The notes beneath the pieces are model-generated. The model did not search any database. It saw only the letters and a program-made list of their open reading frames with translations, and was not told where the DNA came from. From Microbacterium yannicii PS01 (GTDB lineage Bacteria > Actinomycetota > Actinomycetes > Actinomycetales > Microbacteriaceae): a DNA stretch of 64,000 nucleotides. The translations under genes were made by a program, and so were the position numbers. Of this stretch, positions 19,294 through 27,111 are shown piece by piece. The stretch covers positions 1-64,000 of the forward strand of contig NZ_CAJF01000004.1 in the NCBI RefSeq assembly GCF_000304335.1, given 5' to 3'. Positions within the stretch are counted from its first letter, which is position 1. Each line of letters begins with the position of its first letter.

Positions 19294-19914
19294 TCAGCGC
19301 GTGCGCATGCCGTCGACCGCGATCGCGACGACGTCGTGCGCGAGGCGGTCGCGGTCGGCGGGGCCGCCGACGCGATACCACTCGACGAGCGAGTTGACCA
19401 TGCCGAAGACGAGCCGCGTCGCGACCGCGCCGTCGATGTCGTCCCGCACCTGCCCCGCGCGCTGCGCCTCGACGACCAGCGCCGTCACCCGATGGTCGAA
19501 CGCGCGCCGTCGCTCGAGAGCGGTGCGCTCGACGTCGCTGTTCCCGCGCACGCGCAGAAGGAGGGTGACGTAGGGAAGCTTGTCGACGAGCACCTCGACC
19601 GCGCCACGCAGCACCGCGGCGAGCCTTTCGGCGGGGCTGCCCTCCGAGGCGTCAGGTCGCTCCAGCACGTTCTCCAGCCCGTCGAGGGCCTCATCAAGGG
19701 CGAGCGAGAGCAGCTCCTCCTTCGAGGCGAAGTGGTGGTAGAGCGCCGACTTCGTCAGTCCCAGCCGGCTCGCCAGATCCGAGACCGACGTGGCGTCGTA
19801 CCCCTGCTCGTTGAAGAGCGTCACTGCCACCTCGAGCACCTGGGCGCGATCGTAACCGGGGCGTCCGCGCCGCGGCGCAGACCGCACCGGCTCGGAGCCC
19901 GTGGTGGTCGACAT
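19294..19914 (-). CDS. paaR: TetR-family regulator of phenylacetate genes (PaaR-like)
   Basis: 206 residues. The TetR DNA-binding domain lies at about 20-75, with DLASRLGLTKSALYHHFASKEELL as the helix-turn-helix, followed by a helical ligand domain. It is divergent from paaF across a 98-bp region containing a TetR-type palindrome; an almost identical palindrome lies before paaA. Known relatives such as the corynebacterial PaaR are released by phenylacetyl-CoA. The start ATG 19914 is preceded by GGGGGCC; the frame extends to 19953, but that would run into the operator. Confidence 0.85.
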   Translation of the reverse strand: MSTTTGSEPVRSAPRRGRPGYDRAQVLEVAVTLFNEQGYDATSVSDLASRLGLTKSALYHHFASKEELLSLALDEALDGLENVLERPDASEGSPAERLAAVLRGAVEVLVDKLPYVTLLLRVRGNSDVERTALERRRAFDHRVTALVVEAQRAGQVRDDIDGAVATRLVFGMVNSLVEWYRVGGPADRDRLAHDVVAIAVDGMRTR

Positions 19915-19952
19915 GGCCCCCAGTCTGGCACCTGAGGCTCCCGCTCCTCGCA

Positions 19953-19974
19953 TTACTGAACGATCGGTCGCTAA
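19953..19974. promoter_or_regulatory. PaaR operator, site 1
   Basis: TTACTGAACGATCGGTCGCTAA is a 22-bp imperfect palindrome in the paaR-paaF divergent region. The likely rightward -10 (TAATAT, 19972-19977) overlaps its right edge. It agrees with site 2 at 19 of 22 positions and has the CG-N2-CG core of actinobacterial PaaR sites. Confidence 0.75.
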
Positions 19975-20012
19975 TATGGTTCGGGCGCACTGAGGCGGAC
20001 AGGAGGACCACG

Positions 20013-20750
20013 ATGACGGAGCCGCTGCTCGTCGATCGTCGGCCCGACCGTGTGGTCGTGACGCTCTCCCGACCCGAGGTGCGCAACGCCATCGACCAGG
20101 CGATGATCGATCGTCTGCACGAGCTCTGCGACGAGCTCGAGAGACAGCCGCGCACGCTCATCCTGATCGGCAGCGACGGGGTCTTCGCCTCGGGTGCCGA
20201 TATCGCGCAGCTGCGCGAGCGGCGCGCCGACGACGCCCGGCGCGGCATCAACACCCGGGCGTTCCAGCGCATCCGAGCGCTGCCGATGCCCGTGATCGCC
20301 GCGATCGACGGCTATGCCCTCGGCGGCGGCGCCGAGCTCGCCTACGCCGCCGACCTTCGCATCGCGACGCCCCGTGCCCGCATCGGCAATCCCGAGACCG
20401 GGCTCGGGATCATCGCGGCCGCCGGCGCGACGTGGCGCCTGCCGCAGATCGTCGGCGAGGCCCGGGCAGCCGAACTGCTGCTCACCGGGCGGACCCTGGA
20501 TGCCGGGACCGCGCTGGCCTGGGGGCTCGTGTCGGCGCTGCACGAGCCCGATGACCTCCTTCCCGCGGCTCACGCGCTCGCGGATCGCATCGCCGCGAAC
20601 GATCCCCGCGCGACGCAGCACACCAAGGCCGCGCTGCTCGCGCCGCCGGCGGCGCATCCCGACCTCGAGCTCGAGCTGCAGGCCGAGCTCTTCGACAGCC
20701 CCGAGAAGGAGCTACGGATGACCGCGTTCCTCGACAGGAAGCGGCGATGA
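20013..20750 (+). CDS. paaF: Enoyl-CoA hydratase/isomerase of phenylacetate degradation
   Basis: 245 residues of crotonase fold. The oxyanion-hole segment is FASGADIAQLRE, with DGYALGGGAELAYAADLRIA and the catalytic Glu of NPETGLGII. PaaF hydrates 2,3-dehydroadipyl-CoA to 3-hydroxyadipyl-CoA. It is the first gene of the rightward paa operon and overlaps paaH by ATGA. An AGGAGGACC site precedes ATG 20013. PaaF and PaaG are both crotonases; assignment rests on pairing with PaaH. Confidence 0.87.
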   Translation: MTEPLLVDRRPDRVVVTLSRPEVRNAIDQAMIDRLHELCDELERQPRTLILIGSDGVFASGADIAQLRERRADDARRGINTRAFQRIRALPMPVIAAIDGYALGGGAELAYAADLRIATPRARIGNPETGLGIIAAAGATWRLPQIVGEARAAELLLTGRTLDAGTALAWGLVSALHEPDDLLPAAHALADRIAANDPRATQHTKAALLAPPAAHPDLELELQAELFDSPEKELRMTAFLDRKRR

Positions 20751-21658
20751 CCGCCGGCGTCCCCGCGCGGGTGGGCGTGATCGGCGGCGGCCGCATGGGC
20801 GCCGGCATCGCGCATGCCTTCGTGCTCGCCGGCGCTGAGGTCGTCGTCGTCGAACGCGACGCCGACGCGGCAGCCGCGGCATCCGCTCGCCTCGTCGAGA
20901 GCCTGCGGCGCAGTGTCGAGCGCTCCGCGACCGAACGGCCCCTCGCCGACCTCGAGCGGGCAGTGACGATCACCACGGCCTCTGCCCGCAGCGTGGGCGC
21001 GGCGCGGGGAGCGTCTGAGCTCGAGCCCCCTGGCTCCGCCCTTGCCGGCTGCTCACTCGTGATCGAGGCGGTTCCCGAGCAGCGCGAGCTGAAGCACGCT
21101 GCGCTCGCCCACGCCGAAGAAGTGCTCGACGACGCTGCGGTGCTGGCGACCAACACCTCTTCCATCCCGATCAGCGACCTGGCCGCTGCGCTCGCGCGCC
21201 CCGAGCGATTCCTCGGGCTGCACTTCTTCAATCCCGTGCCCGCCTCGCAGCTGGTCGAGATCGTCGTCGGCGAGGCGACGGACCCCGCCCTGGTGGACCG
21301 GGCCCGCGGCTGGGTGACGGCGATCGGAAAGACGCCCGTCGTGGTGCGCGACAGCCCCGGGTTCGCCTCGAGCCGGCTCGGCGTCGCGCTGGGCCTCGAG
21401 GCCATCCGCATGGTCGAAGAGGGCGTCGCCTCGCCGGCCGACATCGACGCGGCGATGGAGCTCGGATATCGGCATCCGGTCGGCCCCCTGCGCACGACGG
21501 ACCTCGTCGGCCTGGATGTGCGCCTCGGCATCGCCGAGCAGCTGCACGCACGGCTCGGCGACCGGTTCGCACCGCCGCAGCTGCTGCGCCGGATGGTCGC
21601 CGACGGACGGCTGGGCCGCAAGAGCGGCCGCGGCTTCTACGAGTGGAGCGAACAGTGA
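20747..21658 (+). CDS. paaH: 3-hydroxyadipyl-CoA dehydrogenase
   Basis: 303 residues of the 3-hydroxyacyl-CoA dehydrogenase family: Rossmann motif VGVIGGGRMGAGIAHAF at the N-terminus, catalytic His in LGLHFFNPVP, and the C-terminal domain with HPVGPLRTTDLVGLDV. It oxidises 3-hydroxyadipyl-CoA to 3-oxoadipyl-CoA with NAD. Coupled upstream to paaF (ATGA) and downstream to paaZ (GTGA). Confidence 0.92.
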   Translation: MTAGVPARVGVIGGGRMGAGIAHAFVLAGAEVVVVERDADAAAAASARLVESLRRSVERSATERPLADLERAVTITTASARSVGAARGASELEPPGSALAGCSLVIEAVPEQRELKHAALAHAEEVLDDAAVLATNTSSIPISDLAAALARPERFLGLHFFNPVPASQLVEIVVGEATDPALVDRARGWVTAIGKTPVVVRDSPGFASSRLGVALGLEAIRMVEEGVASPADIDAAMELGYRHPVGPLRTTDLVGLDVRLGIAEQLHARLGDRFAPPQLLRRMVADGRLGRKSGRGFYEWSEQ

Positions 21659-23790
21659 CGATGGATCGGGCAGTGATGACGGACCCCACAGTGACGACGG
21701 ACCAGGCAGCGACGACGGACCAGACAGGCGGCGGCCTCCTCCCCAGCTACGTCCTCGACCGATGGTGGACGCCGGTGGGCGACGCCGAGGCGATCACCGT
21801 GCGCGACGCGTCGACGGGCGAGCCGGTCACCCGGGTGAGCACCGCCGGGCTCGACATCGGCGAGGTGCTCGCATTCGCGCGCGAAACCGGTCAGCGCAGC
21901 CTCGGTGCGCTCACCTTCCACCAGCGGGCGGTGCTGCTCAAGCAGTTCGCGACGGCGCTCACCGAGCGCAAGCAGGAGCTCTACGATCTCTCCAAGCGGG
22001 CGGGAGCGACCGAACGCGATTCGCTCAACGATGTCGACGGCGGCATCGGCGTGCTCTTCACCTACTCGTCGAAGGGCCGCCGCGAGCTGCCGAACGGTCA
22101 GGTGTACCTCGACGGGCCGATCGAGCCGCTGTCGAAGGACGGCTCGTTCCTCGGCCGTCATGTCTACACCCGGCTGCCCGGCGTGGCCGTGCAGATCAAC
22201 GCGTTCAACTTCCCGATGTGGGGCGCTCTCGAGAAGTTCGCTCCCGCCTTCCTCGCCGGCGTGCCGAGTGTCGTCAAGCCTGCGACGCCGACCGGCTACG
22301 TCGCCGAGGCCTGGGTGCGCATCCTCGTCGAGACGGGCCTGCTCCCCGCCGGTGCGCTGCAGCTGGTGAGCGGGAGCGTTCCGGGGCTCTTCGAGCACCT
22401 GGGCCTGGGCGACCTCGTGGGCTTCACCGGCAGCGCATCGACGGCCGAGCGGCTGCGGGCGCAGGCCGCCGCCGGCGTGCGCTTCACGACCGAGACCGAC
22501 TCCATCAACGCCTCGGTGCTCGGTCCCGATGTGGCACCCGGCACGCCGGAATTCGACGCCTACGTCAAACAGCTCATGGTCGAGCTCACCACGAAGGCCG
22601 GTCAGAAGTGCACCGCGATCCGCCGCGCGATCGTCCCCCAGGGAACGGTCGACGCGCTGGTCGAGGCGGTGCGCGCCAAGATCGCCGAACGCGTCGTGCT
22701 CGGCGATCCGCACGCCGCCGGTGTCACGATGGGACCGCTCGTCTCACTCGATCAGCGCGACGAGGTGCTGCGCGCGGTGGCCGAACTGCGAGCGGCCGGT
22801 GGCCGGGTGCTGCTCGGCTCGACCGACGCCCCTGAGGTCACCCTTGCCGACGGGTCTGTCGGCGTCGCCGGCGACGGCGCGTTCGTCGAGCCGCTGCTGA
22901 TCGGCTTCACCGATGCCTCGGCCGCCGCCGTCCACGACGTCGAGGCCTTCGGGCCGGTCGCCAGCGTGCTGGCCTACCGGACGGTCGACGAGGCCGCCGA
23001 CCTCGTCGCCCGCGGCGGAGGGTCGCTCGTGACGAGCGTGGCGACGAGCGATCCGGCCGTCGCCACGACGCTGCTCTCGCGCATCGCGGCCTTCAACGGG
23101 CGACTGCTCTTCCTCGACCGCGACGATGCGCGCTCGTCCACGGGCCACGGGGCGCCGGTGCCGCACCTCGTCCACGGCGGGCCCGGACGCGCCGGCGGCG
23201 GCGAGGAGCTCGGGGGCATCCGCGCCGTGCTCCACCACATGCAGCGCACGGCGGTGCAGGGCTCGCCCGAGATGCTCACGGCGCTGACCGGCGTCTGGCA
23301 TCAGGGCGCGGCGTCCCGCAGCGACCGTCATCCGTTCCGCAAGTCGCTCGCCGAGCTGGCGATCGGGGATCAGGTGGTGTCGGCGTCGCGGGTCGTCACC
23401 CTCGACGACATCGAGACCTTCGCGCAGTTCACCGGCGACACCTTCTACGCGCACACCGACGAGGAGGCCGCGGCGGCGAACCCGTTCTTTCCCGGACGCG
23501 TCGCCCACGGGTATCTTCTGGTCTCGTGGGCGGCGGGCCTGTTCGTCGACCCGGACCCGGGCCCCGTGCTCGCCAACTACGGGCTCGAGAATCTGCGCTT
23601 CGTCACGCCGGTCTCGCCGGGCGACGAGATCCGGGTGGTGCTCACCGCGAAGCAGATCACCCCGCGCGAGACCGACGAGTACGGCGAGGTGCGCTGGGAC
23701 GCCGTGATCCGCAACCAGCGGGATGAGCTCGTGGCGACCTACGACGTCCTCACGCTGGTCGCGAAGACCGTCGCCGAGGTGGTTGTGTGA
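21655..23790 (+). CDS. paaZ: Bifunctional oxepin-CoA hydrolase / semialdehyde dehydrogenase
   Basis: 711 residues. An aldehyde dehydrogenase domain (about 30-525; catalytic Cys in KAGQKCTAIRR) is fused to a MaoC-like (R)-hydratase domain (about 540-711; TGDTFYAHTDEEAA, FPGRVAHGYLLVS). It opens the oxepin-CoA ring and oxidises the resulting aldehyde. The start GTG 21655 overlaps the paaH stop as GTGA with GGAG six bases upstream; ATG 21661 is the alternative. The first 24 codons are a tandem 18-bp repeat containing several possible starts. Confidence 0.93.
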   Translation: MTMDRAVMTDPTVTTDQAATTDQTGGGLLPSYVLDRWWTPVGDAEAITVRDASTGEPVTRVSTAGLDIGEVLAFARETGQRSLGALTFHQRAVLLKQFATALTERKQELYDLSKRAGATERDSLNDVDGGIGVLFTYSSKGRRELPNGQVYLDGPIEPLSKDGSFLGRHVYTRLPGVAVQINAFNFPMWGALEKFAPAFLAGVPSVVKPATPTGYVAEAWVRILVETGLLPAGALQLVSGSVPGLFEHLGLGDLVGFTGSASTAERLRAQAAAGVRFTTETDSINASVLGPDVAPGTPEFDAYVKQLMVELTTKAGQKCTAIRRAIVPQGTVDALVEAVRAKIAERVVLGDPHAAGVTMGPLVSLDQRDEVLRAVAELRAAGGRVLLGSTDAPEVTLADGSVGVAGDGAFVEPLLIGFTDASAAAVHDVEAFGPVASVLAYRTVDEAADLVARGGGSLVTSVATSDPAVATTLLSRIAAFNGRLLFLDRDDARSSTGHGAPVPHLVHGGPGRAGGGEELGGIRAVLHHMQRTAVQGSPEMLTALTGVWHQGAASRSDRHPFRKSLAELAIGDQVVSASRVVTLDDIETFAQFTGDTFYAHTDEEAAAANPFFPGRVAHGYLLVSWAAGLFVDPDPGPVLANYGLENLRFVTPVSPGDEIRVVLTAKQITPRETDEYGEVRWDAVIRNQRDELVATYDVLTLVAKTVAEVVV
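21656..21727 (+). repeat. Four tandem 18-bp repeats at the paaZ 5' end
   Basis: Units at 21656, 21674, 21692 and 21710 follow the pattern TGACGACGGACCAGGCAG with three to six differences. They encode six-residue repeats (VTMDRA, VMTDPT, VTTDQA, ATTDQT). Several units begin with an in-frame GTG or ATG. Confidence 0.8.
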
Positions 23791-24215
23791 TCGACCCGGC
23801 TGCGCATTTCGCGGGCGAGCGCGCGATGCTGCAGCGCGACCACGCGTCGGCGGCGCTCGGCATGGTCGTGCAGCGCGACGAGCCGGGAGAGGCGATCGTG
23901 TCGATGCCCGTGCGCGTCGACATGACCAACGGGTTCGGCCTCACCCACGGCGGGCTGGTGTTCGCTCTCGCCGACACCGCGTTCGCGATGGTGTGCAACG
24001 ACGGCGACGCGGTCACCGTGGCTTCTGGAGCCGACATCTCGTTCCTGAAGGCGACCCGCGCGGGCCAGACGCTGACAGCTCACGCGCGGCGGCGGTCGGC
24101 ATCGGGGCGGACGGGCCTCTGCGACGTCACCGTCACCGACGAGGCCGGCGATGTCGTGGCCGAGTTCCGCGGCCGATCGTTCACGACGAGTCGCCCCCAC
24201 TCCTCTCCCGGGTGA
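23787..24215 (+). CDS. paaI: Hydroxyphenylacetyl-CoA thioesterase
   Basis: 142-residue hot-dog thioesterase. The catalytic segment is GFGLTHGGLVFALADTAFA with the expected Asp, and the fold ends in VAEFRGRSF. PaaI rescues CoA from dead-end phenylacetyl or ring-hydroxylated thioesters. GTG 23787 overlaps the paaZ stop (GTGA). It closes the first paa transcription unit; the next 100 bases hold the second operator and a promoter. Confidence 0.9.
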   Translation: MIDPAAHFAGERAMLQRDHASAALGMVVQRDEPGEAIVSMPVRVDMTNGFGLTHGGLVFALADTAFAMVCNDGDAVTVASGADISFLKATRAGQTLTAHARRRSASGRTGLCDVTVTDEAGDVVAEFRGRSFTTSRPHSSPG

Positions 24216-24240
24216 CCTCCTCTGTCGAGGTACGGACTTC

Positions 24241-24269
24241 TTGCCGAGGCATCCGCCCGGGCTTAGACT
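24241..24269 (+). promoter_or_regulatory. Putative paaA promoter
   Basis: TTGCCG (24241-24246) and TAGACT (24264-24269) are 17 bases apart. TAGACT also appears as the likely -10 of the rib operon. Transcription would start inside the PaaR site that follows. Confidence 0.55.
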
Positions 24270-24290
24270 TACTGAACGAACGGTCTGTAA
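24269..24290. promoter_or_regulatory. PaaR operator, site 2
   Basis: TTACTGAACGAACGGTCTGTAA is a 22-bp palindrome directly after the putative -10 of paaA, nearly identical to site 1. Binding here would block promoter clearance. Confidence 0.78.
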
Positions 24291-24315
24291 ATAGGTCCGT
24301 ACCAAGGAGTCGACG

Positions 24316-25329
24316 ATGACCACCGCACACGCCTTGAGACCGGCTCACGATCCCGGGACGGCCGCGGACGACGAGAACGACGAGCAGGCGGCGTTCGATG
24401 CGCTGATCGAAGCCGATCAGCGCATCGAGCCACGGGACTGGATGCCGGCTGCGTATCGCAAGACGCTCGTCCGCCAGATCTCGCAGCACGCGCACTCCGA
24501 GATCATCGGCATGCAGCCCGAGGGCGCCTGGATCACCCGCGCGCCGAGCCTGAAGCGCAAGGCGATCCTGCTGGCGAAGGTGCAGGACGAAGCCGGTCAC
24601 GGGCTCTACCTCTACTCGGCCGCCCAGACGCTGGGGATCACCCGCGACGAGATGACCGAGCAGCTCATCGACGGCCGCGCCAAGTACTCGTCGATCTTCA
24701 ACTATCCGGCGCCGACGTGGGCCGACATGGGGGCGATCGGCTGGCTGGTCGACGGCGCCGCCATCTGCAACCAGGTGCCGCTGTGCCGCGCCTCGTACGG
24801 CCCCTACGGACGGGCCATGGTGCGCATCTGCAAGGAGGAGTCGTTCCACCAGCGGCAGGGGTTCGAGATCCTGCTGTCGCTGATGCGGGGCACCCCGGCG
24901 CAGCAGAAGATGGCTCAGGATGCCGTCGACCGCTGGTACTGGCCGAGCCTGATGATGTTCGGGCCACCCGATGACCAGTCGCCCAACTCGGCGCAGTCGA
25001 TGGCCTGGAAGATCAAGCGGTTCTCGAACGACGAGCTGCGTCAGCGCTTCATCGGCATGCTCGTGCCGCAGGCCGAGGTGCTGGGCGTCACGCTGCCCGA
25101 CCCCGAGCTGCGGTGGGACGAGGAGGCGGGCCGCTGGCACACCAGCCCCATCGACTGGAGCGAGCTGCAGGCGGTGATCTCGGGCCACGGACCGCTGAAC
25201 TCCGAACGCATCCGTCACCGTCGCGATGCGCACGAGGCCGGCGCGTGGGTGCGCGAGGCCGCGACCGAATACGCCCGCAAGCAGGCGGCCGCGCAGTCCC
25301 GGTCCCTGAACCCGTCGAAGGTGGCGTGA
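24316..25329 (+). CDS. paaA: Phenylacetyl-CoA epoxidase, catalytic subunit A
   Basis: 337-residue di-iron oxygenase subunit that epoxidises the ring of phenylacetyl-CoA. Di-iron carboxylate and histidine ligands sit in [13 protein letters not shown] and [26 protein letters not shown] and the [14 protein letters not shown] tail are typical. AAGGAG precedes ATG 24316. It is the first gene of a tightly coupled five-gene oxygenase block (TGATG into paaB). Confidence 0.96.
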   Translation: MTTAHALRPAHDPGTAADDENDEQAAFDALIEADQRIEPRDWMPAAYRKTLVRQISQHAHSEIIGMQPEGAWITRAPSLKRKAILLAKVQDEAGHGLYLYSAAQTLGITRDEMTEQLIDGRAKYSSIFNYPAPTWADMGAIGWLVDGAAICNQVPLCRASYGPYGRAMVRICKEESFHQRQGFEILLSLMRGTPAQQKMAQDAVDRWYWPSLMMFGPPDDQSPNSAQSMAWKIKRFSNDELRQRFIGMLVPQAEVLGVTLPDPELRWDEEAGRWHTSPIDWSELQAVISGHGPLNSERIRHRRDAHEAGAWVREAATEYARKQAAAQSRSLNPSKVA

Positions 25330-25652
25330 TGACTGCTCCGGGCGGTTCGACAGGCTCACCGACCGAGCGGCGCGAGTCGTGGCCGCTGTGGGAGGTCTTC
25401 GTGCGTGCGAGCCGCGGCCTCAGCCACGTGCACGCCGGCTCGCTGCACGCACCCGACGCCGAGATGGCGCTGCGCAACGCGCGCGACCTCTACACGCGAC
25501 GGGGCGAGGGAACGTCGGTGTGGGTCGTGCCCGCCGACGCCATCACGACGAGTGATCCCGACGCCAAGGGCGCCTTCTTCGAAAGCCCCGCCGGCAAGAA
25601 CTATCGTCACGCGGTGTACTACACCGCCTCCGAGGGGGTGCCGCACCTGTGA
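25329..25652 (+). CDS. paaB: Phenylacetyl-CoA epoxidase subunit B
   Basis: 107 residues; the small structural subunit bridging PaaAC heterodimers. The core WPLWEVFVRASRGLSHVHAGSLHAPD and NARDLYTRRGEG is clear. ATG 25329 shares its A with the paaA stop. The first about 13 residues ([13 protein letters not shown]) are not conserved in the family and lie over a dispersed repeat copy at 25344-25365. Confidence 0.94.
   Translation: MTAPGGSTGSPTERRESWPLWEVFVRASRGLSHVHAGSLHAPDAEMALRNARDLYTRRGEGTSVWVVPADAITTSDPDAKGAFFESPAGKNYRHAVYYTASEGVPHL
25344..25365 (+). repeat. Dispersed CTTCGACAGGCTCAG-family repeat at the paaB start
   Basis: GGTTCGACAGGCTCACCGACCG lies within codons 6-13 of paaB and encodes GSTGSPT. 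Confidence 0.6.
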
Positions 25653-26563
25653 CCGCGACGTCGGCGCCGGGCTCCGGACGGAATCCGTCCGGTGGGGCGC
25701 ATCTCTCGGGCCCCGCCGGCGCGAACGATCCCGGAACCGCGGAGGCAGCCGATCCGCACGGCGACGTCACCGTCGAGCGGGTGAAGCTGTCGGCCGAGCT
25801 CGCGGGTGCGGAAGGGCGTGCGGCGACCGCCGATGTGGCCGAGTACGCGCTGTGGCTGGGCGACGACGCGCTCATCCTGTCCCAGCAGCTGGGCGCGTGG
25901 GTGGCGCGCGCCCCCGAGATCGAGGAGGACGTCGCGCTCGCCAACATCGCGCTCGACCTGCTCGGCCACGCTCGATCGCTGCTGCGGTACGCCGGCACGT
26001 TCGACGGTCGCAGCGAGGACGACCTCGCCTACTGGCGCGATGAGCCGCAGTTCCGCTGCGCGTGGCTGTTCGCCCAGCCCAACGGCGACTTCGCCCAGAC
26101 GATCGCGCGAGCGCTCGCGGCATCCGTCTACCACTTCGAGCTCTACTCCGCTCTGCAGGAATCGTCCGACCCGACACTGGCCGCGATCGCGGCGAAGGCC
26201 GTGAAAGAGGTCGAGTACCACCGCGACCACGCCGTGCAGTGGACGCTGCGACTCGCCGACGGCACCGACGAGTCGCGGCGGCGGATGATCCGCGCGGTGC
26301 GCGACGTGTGGCCGTATGTCAACGAGCTGTTCCGCGACGAGCCGCTCATCGACCGCCTCGATGGCGTGGCCGTGCGACCGTCGACGCTGCGGTCCGGCTT
26401 CGACGCCGTCGTCACCGCGGTGTTCGCCGAGGCCGACCTCGAGGTGCCGGAGGCCGCCGTGTCATCGGGCGGGGGCCGCCGCGGCGTCCACTTCCCCGCA
26501 CTGGGGTTCCTCCTCGCCGAGATGCAGGTGCTCGCCCGCCAGCACGAGGGGGCGACATGGTGA
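25649..26563 (+). CDS. paaC: Phenylacetyl-CoA epoxidase subunit C
   Basis: 304 residues of the PaaA-like fold lacking a full di-iron site; it holds PaaA in the complex. Recognised by YALWLGDDALILSQQLGAW, NIALDLLGHARSLL, and EVEYHRDHAVQWTLRL. The GTG start at 25649 overlaps the paaB stop (GTGA). The first about 45 residues are a Gly/Pro/Ala-rich extension not usual in PaaC. Confidence 0.93.
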   Translation: MTATSAPGSGRNPSGGAHLSGPAGANDPGTAEAADPHGDVTVERVKLSAELAGAEGRAATADVAEYALWLGDDALILSQQLGAWVARAPEIEEDVALANIALDLLGHARSLLRYAGTFDGRSEDDLAYWRDEPQFRCAWLFAQPNGDFAQTIARALAASVYHFELYSALQESSDPTLAAIAAKAVKEVEYHRDHAVQWTLRLADGTDESRRRMIRAVRDVWPYVNELFRDEPLIDRLDGVAVRPSTLRSGFDAVVTAVFAEADLEVPEAAVSSGGGRRGVHFPALGFLLAEMQVLARQHEGATW

Positions 26564-27111
26564 TGCTTCGACAGGCTCAGCAACCGGTGGGCGAGGCTCA
26601 GCAACCGGTGGGCGAGGCTCAGCAACCGGAGGGGGCTGCCGCCGTGCGGGCGTGGGAGGTCGCGGCAGCCGTTCCCGACCCCGAGGTCCCCGTGCTCACG
26701 ATCGAGGACCTCGGTGTGCTGCGCGAGGTCACGGTCGAGGGGGAGCGCGCGGTGGTCACCATCACGCCGACTTACTCGGGGTGCCCGGCGATGGACGCCA
26801 TTCACGACGACGTGGTGCTCGCGCTGACGGCCGCGGGCTTCGCCGAGGTCGAGGTGCGGCTGACGCTCGCGCCCGCGTGGACGACGGACTGGATGACGGA
26901 TGCCGGCAAGCAGAAGCTCCGTGCGTACGGCATCGCCCCGCCGACAGGGCGTGCCGCCGCCGGTCCGATCCGGCTGCAGCTGGCGGTGAAGTGCCCGCGA
27001 TGCGGCTCGCTCGACACGCGTGAGCTGGCGCGGTTCGGGTCGACATCCTGCAAGGCGCTGTACGAGTGTCGCGCATGCCTCGAGCCCTTCGACCACTTCA
27101 AGGTGCACTGA
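26557..27111 (+). CDS. paaD: Phenylacetyl-CoA epoxidase assembly subunit D (MIP18 fold)
   Basis: 184 residues: a DUF59/MIP18-type domain (about 28-115, PDPEVPVLTIEDLGVLR, TPTYSGCPAMD) and a C-terminal zinc ribbon CPRCGS...CRAC. PaaD is needed for assembly of the epoxidase, probably metal-site loading. ATG 26557 (GAGGGG upstream) overlaps paaC by seven bases. Residues 4-24 are three copies of a QAQQPVGE-type heptad encoded by a tandem repeat, so the native start may once have been further in. Confidence 0.93.
   Translation: MVMLRQAQQPVGEAQQPVGEAQQPEGAAAVRAWEVAAAVPDPEVPVLTIEDLGVLREVTVEGERAVVTITPTYSGCPAMDAIHDDVVLALTAAGFAEVEVRLTLAPAWTTDWMTDAGKQKLRAYGIAPPTGRAAAGPIRLQLAVKCPRCGSLDTRELARFGSTSCKALYECRACLEPFDHFKVH
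26566..26635 (+). repeat. Tandem copies of the CTTCGACAGGCTCAG-family repeat at the paaD start
   Basis: A CTTCGAC head is followed by three 21-bp units (AGGCTCAGCAACCGGTGGGCG at 26573 and 26594, and a shorter third at 26615). Being seven codons long, each unit keeps the frame and adds a heptapeptide. Confidence 0.85.

Noticed and set aside
26566..26635. Short tandem repeats as a CRISPR array
   Set aside because: Units are 21 bp, in frame, without spacers and without cas genes.
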